DNA from: Nitrososphaerota archaeon
Lineage (GTDB): Archaea; Iainarchaeota; Iainarchaeia; Iainarchaeales; VGJJ01
Reading direction: 5' to 3'
DNA length: 12,747 nt
Assembly (NCBI GenBank): GCA_020053155.1
Contig: JAGVNS010000067.1
Location: forward strand, 1-12,747
A program made the position numbers and the translations under genes. Positions 6,270 to 12,305 of the stretch are shown one piece after another. Below the pieces are notes generated by a model, which was given only the letters and a program-made list of their open reading frames with translations, was not told where the DNA came from and ran no database searches. The stretch's first letter is position 1; each line of letters opens with the position of its first letter.

Positions 6270-6305
6270 TCCATTGAAAATTACTTTCGTTTCACATTTT
6301 ACCGT

Positions 6306-7058
6306 ATGAGCGAAACCCTTTCCCCACACATCTTGGTGGGCTGCCCCACGTGCGATTTGAAAGAAGATTCCCTTGAAAAATACATTCAGGGATTGAGTGC
6401 ACTCACCTACCCCCATTTTGACGTGGTGATTGAAGACAACTCGACTACTCCTGGTTATTCGGAAAAGATTCGTGTCCTTGGAAAAGAGTGGGAAAAAAAC
6501 CATCCGGGGCATTCATTTCGGGTCGTCTATTCCGGTCACCTCTTCCCGCGCGCACGTCAGCGTATCGTGCACGGGCGAAACCTCTTGCGTGAAATGGCAT
6601 GGAAGGAAAAGTACGATTACTTTTTCTCGCTGGAGCAGGACATTGTTCCTCCTCCCGGCATCATTGAAAAATTATTGACGCATCAAAAGGACGTGGTGGG
6701 GGGTATCTATTATAATCGCGTGAATTTGGGGGGAAAAGAACGGAAAACCCCCGTACTGATGGTGTATCCGGACAATGAGAGCAAAAAGAAGAATGTGGCA
6801 CACTGGGTGGGATTCACGTACTTGTTTCCTTCCCGTTTGGTCGAGGTCGCGTGCATCGGATTAGGGTGCGTGCTGATTCATCGAAATATTCTGAACCAAT
6901 TTTCTTTCCGCGTGGTGGATAATGATGTGGCATTCGATGACATGCATTTTTCCATTGATTTGAAAGAAAAAAACATTCCCATCTTCGCCGACACCTCGTT
7001 AATGTGCGCCCACCATTACAACGAGTCGTTCAAGACCATTCCGGATGAAAAATATTGA
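6306..7058 (+). CDS. Glycosyltransferase, GT-A fold (GT2-like)
   Basis: The 250-residue product looks like a nucleotide-sugar-dependent glycosyltransferase with a GT-A fold. The N-terminal part ILVGCPTCDLKEDSLEKYIQGL to FDVVIEDNS (9-46) fits the first beta-alpha units that bind the nucleotide. FFSLEQDIVPPPGIIEKLL (107-124) takes the place of the metal-binding DxD motif, here with E-Q-D. GLGCVLIHRNIL (185-196) and FDDMHFSIDLKEKNIPIFAD (210-229) followed by an H-H pair match the acceptor side and catalytic acidic region of such enzymes. There is no membrane segment, so it is cytoplasmic or peripheral. Donor and acceptor are unknown; envelope or protein glycosylation are possible. A weak AT-rich element (6276-6284, GAAAATTAC) sits about 26 nt before the ATG. 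It could also be read through from the L35Ae gene 36 nt upstream. Confidence 0.75.
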   Translation: MSETLSPHILVGCPTCDLKEDSLEKYIQGLSALTYPHFDVVIEDNSTTPGYSEKIRVLGKEWEKNHPGHSFRVVYSGHLFPRARQRIVHGRNLLREMAWKEKYDYFFSLEQDIVPPPGIIEKLLTHQKDVVGGIYYNRVNLGGKERKTPVLMVYPDNESKKKNVAHWVGFTYLFPSRLVEVACIGLGCVLIHRNILNQFSFRVVDNDVAFDDMHFSIDLKEKNIPIFADTSLMCAHHYNESFKTIPDEKY

Positions 7059-7074
7059 GTTCGTATAACGGGAA

Positions 7075-8736
7075 TTAGTGCGTCAAATAGCACTCAAACA
7101 CCAATAAGGGAAAAGGAATGCCCAAACGATTGAGCACGCGCGGATGCATTTCCCCCGCAAAACCGTTTAGTTGACCCATTTTGACGTGTGCGGTTCGACC
7201 GGAAATGAATCCACTCATTTCGACGGGAGAAAATACTGCCGTGCTTCCCAAAAAACGCCCCAACGCATCGACGTTGCCTTTCATCTCATCAAAGGTGGCG
7301 GAAGCATGACCCAAAATCATGCACAATTTGTAATGCGTTTTGGTTCCCGTGTCTTCCGGCTCGTGAATGTCCACAATCTGGTCCAATTCAAACAATCTGA
7401 ATGGCTGAGGCTGGCTCCGGTTGGCAAGCAATGCGCGGATGGTTTCCGGGTAAAGCATGTTGCGCACCATCGTTAACCCCTGCTCCTTTACCACACCCAA
7501 ACGCACATGGGGGGTTTCCTCCCGCTCGAACACGGTAAAATGGTGCTCGTGACTGGTGAGGGTCCACGTCATGACTTCATGAAAACCCAACCCTGCCATG
7601 CAGTCGCGAACATCCTCATTGAACTGCGTCTGGGGCAAAACCCCCCCCCGCGTGTACAATTCAACGGGAATGGGTTTCAAATTTTCAAACCCATACGCGC
7701 GCGCCACATCATCCACCACGTCCAAGGGATGGAGTAAATCCGCCCGGAAGGAGGGCGCCTCAACCGTCAATTGCTTTGGATTCATTTTGGGAACGTCGTA
7801 CATCATCCGTGAAAGCAATTCGGAAATTTGTTCGGCAGTAAATGGCGTTCCAAGCGTATTATTCACCAACTCCACGTCCAATGCAAAGGATTGCCTGCCC
7901 AACTCTGGAGTGACGCGGGGACTTTTTTCGTCTGGGTATTTCACCTCTACGGAATAAACGTCCCCTTTCATGTCAAAAAATAGGTGGGCCAGAATATCTG
8001 CGATCGTGGAGAGGGTGGGCCAATAGTGCCCTGATACCTCCACGAACAAATCATGGTCATCCAAAGCAACCTGCCCCACATCCCGTGAATTGATAATGGG
8101 GGGCATGGATAGCACGTTTCCTTTGGCATCGCGAAAAACAGGATAAATGGAGTGATGCCTGAGCAAATGGGCGTATTTTTGCCCAGTAGGATGTTTTTGA
8201 AGCAACTCGCTTCCAGACATTTCTTCTTTTGCTCCCAAAGGAACGAATTTTATTTTTTCGGGCGCTTCCCCAGTGAATTTAATGGGCCAATGAATCTTTT
8301 TCAAGGGATAAATTCCAATCGCCGCTTTTTTACGCTGCCGTGCAAACGTGTCGTGGATCTTTTCCTGCACCCAAATGATTTCCTTCACCATTTCTTCCGT
8401 CAAATGAATGTTCTTCACCACAAACGCGGCCGTAAAAGGACGCACGGGTTGAACCGATTTTTCCACGACCAATTGATACGCCGATTGACGCTTCACGTCC
8501 ACTTTTGGAATGCCTTTTTGATGCCCAAGATAGGCATTGAGCGCCCGCGCGACTCCTGCAGTGGAAATCAGGTCCGGCCGGTCAGCCGTAATGTCCATCT
8601 TCAGCGCATCTGAATCATCACTATCGGAATCCAAATCGAATCCCATTTTAAACAATGTTTCACGCAATTGCTCAATGGAAAGGGGCTTTTTCAGGTAGGA
8701 ATTGAGGTCGTTGAGCGTGGAATCGACATTCACCAT
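7075..8736 (-). CDS. pheT: Phenylalanine--tRNA ligase beta subunit (archaeal type)
   Basis: PheT pairs with PheS in the (alpha beta)2 enzyme that charges tRNA-Phe, and hydrolyses mischarged Tyr-tRNA-Phe. The 553-residue length is typical of the shorter archaeal/eukaryotic beta subunit. Visible landmarks are MDITADRPDLIS (47-58) near the N-terminus, the B3/4 editing region with MPPIINSRDVGQV (211-223) and LFVEVSG (230-236), the B5 domain with FALDVELVNNTLGTPFTAEQISELL (284-308) and VEAPSFRADLLHPLDVVDDVARAYGF (325-350), and a catalytic-like core ending in GFAGEMHPRVLNRLGI (525-540). ATG 8736 comes one base after the pheS stop (TAA-C-ATG) with a G-rich stretch just upstream inside pheS, so translation is probably coupled. 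The open frame further upstream to 8886 lies inside pheS and is ignored. The gene converges on the glycosyltransferase 16 nt away. Confidence 0.96.
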   Translation of the reverse strand: MVNVDSTLNDLNSYLKKPLSIEQLRETLFKMGFDLDSDSDDSDALKMDITADRPDLISTAGVARALNAYLGHQKGIPKVDVKRQSAYQLVVEKSVQPVRPFTAAFVVKNIHLTEEMVKEIIWVQEKIHDTFARQRKKAAIGIYPLKKIHWPIKFTGEAPEKIKFVPLGAKEEMSGSELLQKHPTGQKYAHLLRHHSIYPVFRDAKGNVLSMPPIINSRDVGQVALDDHDLFVEVSGHYWPTLSTIADILAHLFFDMKGDVYSVEVKYPDEKSPRVTPELGRQSFALDVELVNNTLGTPFTAEQISELLSRMMYDVPKMNPKQLTVEAPSFRADLLHPLDVVDDVARAYGFENLKPIPVELYTRGGVLPQTQFNEDVRDCMAGLGFHEVMTWTLTSHEHHFTVFEREETPHVRLGVVKEQGLTMVRNMLYPETIRALLANRSQPQPFRLFELDQIVDIHEPEDTGTKTHYKLCMILGHASATFDEMKGNVDALGRFLGSTAVFSPVEMSGFISGRTAHVKMGQLNGFAGEMHPRVLNRLGIPFPLLVFECYLTH

Positions 8737-8737
8737 G

Positions 8738-10300
8738 TTATTTTCCCCCTTTTTCCATGAGCGTGTGAGTGATACCCGGATAGTTTCGGATGAAATCCAG
8801 ACTGACATCCGGCCCCAGTATTTCGCGCAGAGTGTTTTTCTGGTGCAGTAACACGGCCAGCCGCTCCAACCCAAAACCCCACGCAATGATGGGAACGTCT
8901 ATCCCAAAGGGTTTGAGACTTTCCGCCCTGAACATTCCCGAATTGATTATTTCCACCCAGCGCTTCAATCCTGGATGATAGGCCAGAGCCTCCATGGAGG
9001 GCTCCGTATAGGGGTTGTAGGTGGGTTTGAATTTGATTTGGGTCAACCCCCATTTTCCACAAAATTCTTTCACAATCCCCATAAGGTGGCGCAAGGTTAA
9101 TCCTTTTCCCGCCACAAACCCTTCCACTTGATAAAACTCCGAAAGGTGGGTGGCATCCATGGCCTCATTGCGGTAAATCCGTCCAATGGAAAATCGTTTT
9201 TCAGGAGGGTGTAATCCCTTTCCTAACTCCCTGAAGGTAGTCGCCGTTGTATGCGTGCGCAGGAGCATTTGCATGGCCATTTTAGGGTCCCACTCATACC
9301 CAAACCCTCTCGAACCGGTTTTCCCTCCATGCTCATGAATGGCTTTGACCCGCTTCACCAAATCGGCATCCGGCAGGACCGCCATTCCAGGCAAGTAAAA
9401 TGTGTCCTGCACCTCCCGCGCAGGATGGTCTTGGGGAATGAACATGGCATCCATATTCCAGAATGCGCTCTCGACTAAGGGACCTTCCATCTCCCTAAAA
9501 CCCAGTTCTACCATGCTCTTTCGCACATCCCGAATGGTCTGCCGCAAGGGATGAATTCTTCCCGGGTAACGCGTTTCCACTCCCGTGGCAACGTCATAGG
9601 GTTTGAAAGACACCTTTTTCCATTCCCCGCTCGCCAACAAGGAGAGGGTAATCGGTCCCACCTCTCTTTGAATTGAAGCGGAGGTTTTACCTCTCTTTTT
9701 CTCTTCCACTCCCTTTTCGGTCAACTGGACAATTTCGTTCGTGCGCATTTTTTGAGCAATGAGACCGCGTGCGCTGAGTTCTGAAACAATGGGAGAATTC
9801 AATGGAGGAATTTCCCCGCGTGCAATGGCTTCGAGAACTTTTTTTTCGGAACTGTTATTCAATCCTTTTTCGCCAAGCGGGGTTAATGCAAACCCCCCAT
9901 TCTGAATCCGTTGAATGAATCCTTTTCGTTTGCATAAACCAAATGCAGCAGCAAATTCCTTAGACGCTTCGGTCTCCGTGGATCCATGCTTGACAGCCAG
10001 CAGGGTAAATTTTTTCAATAATTGCTCCAAGAGTAAATGCTTGACCGTTACAAGTATGCCATAGATGTATTCTTCAGGCAAATACCCTTGTTGAACTGCT
10101 TTCTTCCCGCTTTGGGTTAACACCCAATCGGCAACTTTTTCACGGACAACTTTTATCAACCCTTTCTCCTCTAACCCCCCCACGATGCGGCGAATGGAAT
10201 CTGAGGAAAGCCCTGTTTTTTCCACAAGAGAATGGAGAATGTGCTCTTTCCCCTTTTCCAAGGAATCTAACACGATGTGCTCAACGGGGAGGTTTGTCAT
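8738..10300 (-). CDS. pheS: Phenylalanine--tRNA ligase alpha subunit (archaeal type)
   Basis: PheS is the catalytic subunit for phenylalanine activation and transfer to tRNA-Phe. The 520-residue product begins with ~200 residues of winged-helix modules (e.g. ILHSLVEKTGLSSDSIRRIV, 21-40) typical of archaeal and eukaryotic alpha subunits and absent in bacterial ones. The class II core follows: motif 1 region GFREMEGPLVESAFWNMD (267-284), the QDHPAREVQDTFYL segment (290-303), LLRTHTTATTFREL (346-359), motif 2 from FSIGRIYRNE to SEFYQVEGF (370-395), TYNPYTEPSME (427-437) and motif 3 AWGFGLERLAVL (473-484). Nothing is missing. It heads the pheS-pheT operon. A TTTAAA box (10337-10332) is centred 34 nt before the ATG, giving a leader under 10 nt. 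Confidence 0.97.
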   Translation of the reverse strand: MTNLPVEHIVLDSLEKGKEHILHSLVEKTGLSSDSIRRIVGGLEEKGLIKVVREKVADWVLTQSGKKAVQQGYLPEEYIYGILVTVKHLLLEQLLKKFTLLAVKHGSTETEASKEFAAAFGLCKRKGFIQRIQNGGFALTPLGEKGLNNSSEKKVLEAIARGEIPPLNSPIVSELSARGLIAQKMRTNEIVQLTEKGVEEKKRGKTSASIQREVGPITLSLLASGEWKKVSFKPYDVATGVETRYPGRIHPLRQTIRDVRKSMVELGFREMEGPLVESAFWNMDAMFIPQDHPAREVQDTFYLPGMAVLPDADLVKRVKAIHEHGGKTGSRGFGYEWDPKMAMQMLLRTHTTATTFRELGKGLHPPEKRFSIGRIYRNEAMDATHLSEFYQVEGFVAGKGLTLRHLMGIVKEFCGKWGLTQIKFKPTYNPYTEPSMEALAYHPGLKRWVEIINSGMFRAESLKPFGIDVPIIAWGFGLERLAVLLHQKNTLREILGPDVSLDFIRNYPGITHTLMEKGGK

Positions 10301-10330
10301 GGAAACCGCTCAAAAATAACCAAATGAACG

Positions 10331-10340
10331 TTTTAAACCA
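10331..10340 (-). promoter_or_regulatory. TATA-like box of the pheS-pheT operon
   Basis: The minus strand reads TGGTTTAAAA, centred 34-35 nt before the pheS ATG at 10300. Transcription would start near 10308. The 116-nt gap holds this box and the divergent box of the 10417 gene; between them is a run of nine A residues (10357-10365 region). I see no other structure in the gap. Confidence 0.45.
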
Positions 10341-10384
10341 CACCAATAGGGGGTTAAAAAAAAAGGTTTTCCTGGCAAAAGGAA

Positions 10385-10394
10385 AGATTAATTA
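10385..10394 (+). promoter_or_regulatory. TATA-like box of the 10417 gene
   Basis: AGATTAATTA-type sequence, centred about 28 nt before the ATG at 10417, predicting a leaderless or nearly leaderless mRNA. It supports ATG 10417 as the start rather than the internal Met at residue 6. Confidence 0.45.
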
Positions 10395-10416
10395 GGACGA
10401 AAAAAAACAAGAACCC

Positions 10417-10857
10417 ATGGATAAAATCACTATGGTCATACTGGCAATAGGTATTGTACTGGTGGGGGGAATCCTCTACTTCAATCCCAACAAGGTAGAA
10501 CAAACTCCCCCGGAGCAAGGACCTATTATCCTTGGGTCCCTCGTTCAAGGGGCCATGTGCGAACAGGACTCAGACTGCACATACGCACTAAATGTCTACC
10601 CCACCCTCAAATGCGTCTCCCCCAATTGTCCAGAACCCAATGACCCCAATCAACCCGACATTGGAGACCCGAATTACGAATGGATTGAGGGGAACGACCC
10701 CGCCTGTGTAAATACAGCCGATTTACAGGGAAACAATCTGAATGGGGAACCATTACAAATCGACACACGCGAAGCAAGCTGCGCGTGCAAACCCATCGAA
10801 AGCGAAAATGGAATCATCACCAGCGTGACGGGGGAAAAAGTCTGCGTGGTTGTTTAG
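10417..10857 (+). CDS. Membrane-anchored eight-cysteine protein, unknown function
   Basis: The 146-residue product begins with a single hydrophobic segment (residues 6-22, MVILAIGIVLVGGILYF) after a short charged start, so it is probably anchored in the membrane with the rest outside. There is no lipobox. The outer part holds eight cysteines (48, 54, 66, 71, 97, 122, 124, 143), an even number that fits disulfide bonding, and is acidic and rich in Pro and Asn (NCPEPNDPNQPDIGDPNYEW, 70-89). The CEQDSDC spacing resembles small extracellular Cys-rich domains, but I cannot name a family. Its own TATA box supports the start. It ends 8 nt from the convergent ZIP transporter stop. Export is inferred from the hydrophobic segment; the function is unknown. 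Confidence 0.75.
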   Translation: MDKITMVILAIGIVLVGGILYFNPNKVEQTPPEQGPIILGSLVQGAMCEQDSDCTYALNVYPTLKCVSPNCPEPNDPNQPDIGDPNYEWIEGNDPACVNTADLQGNNLNGEPLQIDTREASCACKPIESENGIITSVTGEKVCVVV

Positions 10858-10865
10858 TACTAAAA

Positions 10866-11627
10866 CTATTCCAACCCTAACAAAAGCACCATGACGCCAA
10901 TTCCTAACAGCACGCTTACCAGCTGGAAGAATGAAACTCGCGAATCAACTTCCTTATGCAATTCGGGAATCAAATCACTTCCCGCGATGTAGAGAAAATT
11001 TCCCGCAGCAAATGGAACCAACCAAAATGAAAGACCATCCGCAAAATTTCCGAGTGCAAAAACGGCCACCGCTCCCAAAATGGCAGTGAGGGCCGTCAAC
11101 AAATTAATCACCAATGCCTCGCGCACGCTGAACCCCCCGTGCAATAACACGCCAAAATCCCCAATCTCTTGGGGAATTTCGTGAAAAACAACCGCAAGAG
11201 TCGTGGCGATTCCAACCGGAACGCTTACCAAATACGCCGCCCCAATCACCAGCCCATCAATAAAATTATGCACCATATCTCCAACCAAATTGGTCATAGC
11301 AAATGGATGTTTATGCGGTTGACCCTGTTCCTCTTCATGGAGGTAATGGCAGTGTCTCCAATGAATTATTTTTTCAACGATAAACATGACTAATATTCCC
11401 GCAATGACTGCCAGAGAAACCTCGAGCGTAAAACCAAATTTTTCCGTTGCTTCCGGGAGCAAATGAATGAGGGCATCTCCAAACAATGCTCCGGCAGCAA
11501 ACCCGACCAAGTACAGCAGGCCTTGTTTCAACCGCTTTTGATTCAGCGCAAGGGTAAACACCCCAATTAGTGAAACTAAACTCACTCCAATGACTGAAAC
11601 CAACGAATAGAATAATGCCGTGTCCAT
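10866..11627 (-). CDS. ZIP-family divalent metal transporter
   Basis: ZIP transporters bring Zn2+, Fe2+ or similar ions into the cytoplasm. The 253-residue product has about eight membrane segments and the family's two metal-site helices: DMVHNFIDGLVIGAAY (117-132) with His120 and Asp124, and VVFHEIPQEIGDFGVLLHGG (147-165) with His149, Glu150, Glu154 and His163. A His-rich cytoplasmic loop between helices 3 and 4 (HWRHCHYLHEEE to PHKHP, 89-108) is typical of a metal-sensing or delivery loop. It resembles the LIV-1-like ZIP group. ATG 11627 is chosen because GGAGGG lies 7 nt upstream; an in-frame TTG two codons earlier is less likely. It diverges from the tRNA-Ser gene. Metal preference cannot be read from the sequence. 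Confidence 0.93.
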   Translation of the reverse strand: MDTALFYSLVSVIGVSLVSLIGVFTLALNQKRLKQGLLYLVGFAAGALFGDALIHLLPEATEKFGFTLEVSLAVIAGILVMFIVEKIIHWRHCHYLHEEEQGQPHKHPFAMTNLVGDMVHNFIDGLVIGAAYLVSVPVGIATTLAVVFHEIPQEIGDFGVLLHGGFSVREALVINLLTALTAILGAVAVFALGNFADGLSFWLVPFAAGNFLYIAGSDLIPELHKEVDSRVSFFQLVSVLLGIGVMVLLLGLE

Positions 11628-11634
11628 GCTCAAA

Positions 11635-11640
11635 CCCTCC
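11635..11640 (-). promoter_or_regulatory. Ribosome binding site of the ZIP gene
   Basis: GGAGGG on the minus strand lies 7 nt before the ATG at 11627 and is a strong Shine-Dalgarno match; it decides the start against the TTG at 11633. A TTTTAAAC element centred near 11655 would by archaeal spacing start transcription at the ATG and miss this site, so the true promoter may lie further upstream or there may be two starts. Confidence 0.5.
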
Positions 11641-11732
11641 TGGATAAACCGGTTTAAAAGGATTCACGAACCCTTTCCTTGGAGTAAGCCCCATAGCAAA
11701 GAGGCGAGCGATCCTTTTTTTCGCCAACCTTT

Positions 11733-11743
11733 TTTCTATAAGG
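11733..11743 (+). promoter_or_regulatory. TATA box of the tRNA-Ser gene
   Basis: TTTCTATAAGG follows a T-rich stretch and is centred about 44 nt before the first base of the tRNA. Transcription should begin near 11763-11766, leaving a leader of about 18-20 nt that is almost entirely the inverted repeat at 11764-11782. Confidence 0.5.
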
Positions 11744-11763
11744 CTTGAGGGAAGGTTTTGATC

Positions 11764-11782
11764 AAACTTTTCCCAAAAGTTT
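11764..11782 (+). repeat. Hairpin-forming inverted repeat in the tRNA-Ser 5' leader
   Basis: AAACTTTT-CCC-AAAAGTTT is a perfect inverted repeat with 8-bp arms and a 3-nt loop, ending at the base just before the mature tRNA. A ninth pair can form between C11763 and G11783, the first tRNA base. It is AT-rich with no T-tract after it, so it is not a terminator for a plus-strand gene. It would fold as a leader hairpin beside the acceptor stem, or serve as a DNA operator. Confidence 0.5.
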
Positions 11783-11866
11783 GCGGAGTTGGCAGAGTGG
11801 TCTATAGCGGCAGCCTGCTAAGCTGTTCTGGGAAACCAGGCGAGGGTTCGAATCCCTCACTCCGCG
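11783..11866 (+). tRNA. tRNA-Ser (anticodon GCU)
   Basis: The 84-nt sequence folds as a class II tRNA. The acceptor stem is GCGGAGT/ACTCCGC (seven pairs), with discriminator G11866 as expected for serine. The anticodon stem is GCAGC/GCTGT with one G-U pair, and the loop CTGCTAA gives anticodon GCT (11817-11819), reading AGC and AGU codons. The long variable arm is CTGG-GAAA-CCAG with a GNRA loop, typical of tRNA-Ser. The T arm is GAGGG-TTCGAAT-CCCTC. The D stem is weak: two good pairs and an A-A at the third. CCA is not encoded and must be added after transcription. A T-rich stretch follows directly (TATTTTATT), which can end the transcript. No intron is present. Confidence 0.96.
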
Positions 11867-11870
11867 TATT

Positions 11871-11880
11871 TTATTAAATA
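11871..11880 (+). promoter_or_regulatory. TATA box of the hydrolase gene
   Basis: TTATTAAATA is centred about 28 nt before the ATG at 11903, giving a leaderless start. A GGGTGTGAT stretch just before the ATG resembles a Shine-Dalgarno sequence but ends only 2 nt from the start codon, too close for normal use. The same T-rich segment may terminate the tRNA transcript. Confidence 0.5.
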
Positions 11881-11902
11881 GACAAATACACAAGGGTGTG
11901 AT

Positions 11903-12289
11903 ATGAAGAACGTCATTATCATCCACGGCACAGAGGGGCATCCTGAGGAAAATTGGTTTCCTTGGTTAAAAATTGAACTTGAGAAAAAAGGATACACGGT
12001 TTTTGTCCCAAAATTCCCTTCACCACCTATGGTTCCTGCAAAAATAATGGAATGGTTCGCGGTCCTAAAAAAATACGAACAATACATCAACGAAGACACC
12101 ATTCTCGTTGGCCATAGTTTGGGAGGAATTTTTACTCTCCGAATATTGGAAAAGTTGAATCACCTAGTGAAGGCCGCCATTCTTATAGGAACTCCTGCCG
12201 GGATTCACCCGATATTGAATTACAACCGGGATAACGTCTTCAGCGGTTTTTCGTTTGATTGGAAAAAAATGACTTCCTCCCAGGCCTAA
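11903..12289 (+). pseudogene. RBBP9/YdeN-like alpha/beta hydrolase, truncated by an insertion element
   Basis: The 128-residue reading frame matches the N-terminal two-thirds of small RBBP9/YdeN-type serine hydrolases, which are normally about 180-195 residues. Visible features are the first strand IIIHGTEGHPEENWFPWL (5-22), the nucleophile elbow LVGHSLGG (68-75) with Ser72, and LIGTPAGIHP followed by FSGFSFDW (113-120), a characteristic segment of the family. The part that should follow, with the catalytic Asp and His, is missing. Similarity ends around residue 122-125, directly at the hairpin end of the IS200-type element, and the stop TAA (12287-12289) lies within that hairpin. The gene was therefore interrupted by the insertion and the product is almost certainly inactive. 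The rest of the gene should lie past the right edge of the window. Its natural substrate is unknown. Confidence 0.8.
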
Positions 12290-12298
12290 AGGCCTGGG
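12279..12298. repeat. Right-end hairpin of the IS200-type element
   Basis: CCCAGGCCT-AA-AGGCCTGGG is a perfect inverted repeat with 9-bp arms, 7 nt past the tnpA stop. In IS200/IS605 elements such subterminal palindromes are what TnpA binds as single-stranded DNA. On the minus strand it is followed after a few bases by a run of seven T residues, so it may also end the tnpA transcript. The loop contains the TAA that closes the truncated hydrolase frame. Confidence 0.7.
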
Positions 12299-12305
12299 TA
12301 TCCTA

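Noticed and set aside
8737..8886. Upstream extension of pheT to 8886
   Set aside because: It lies wholly within the pheS 3' end in another frame; the ATG one base after the pheS stop is the natural coupled start.
10301..10416. Riboswitch or T-box control of pheS
   Set aside because: The predicted leader is under 10 nt, with no room for such an element.
11628..11633. TTG start two codons upstream in the ZIP gene
   Set aside because: The GGAGGG site is well spaced for ATG 11627 and would almost touch the TTG.
11764..11782. Inverted repeat before the tRNA as an intrinsic terminator
   Set aside because: No plus-strand gene lies upstream, there is no following T-tract, and it abuts the tRNA, so a leader or operator role fits better.
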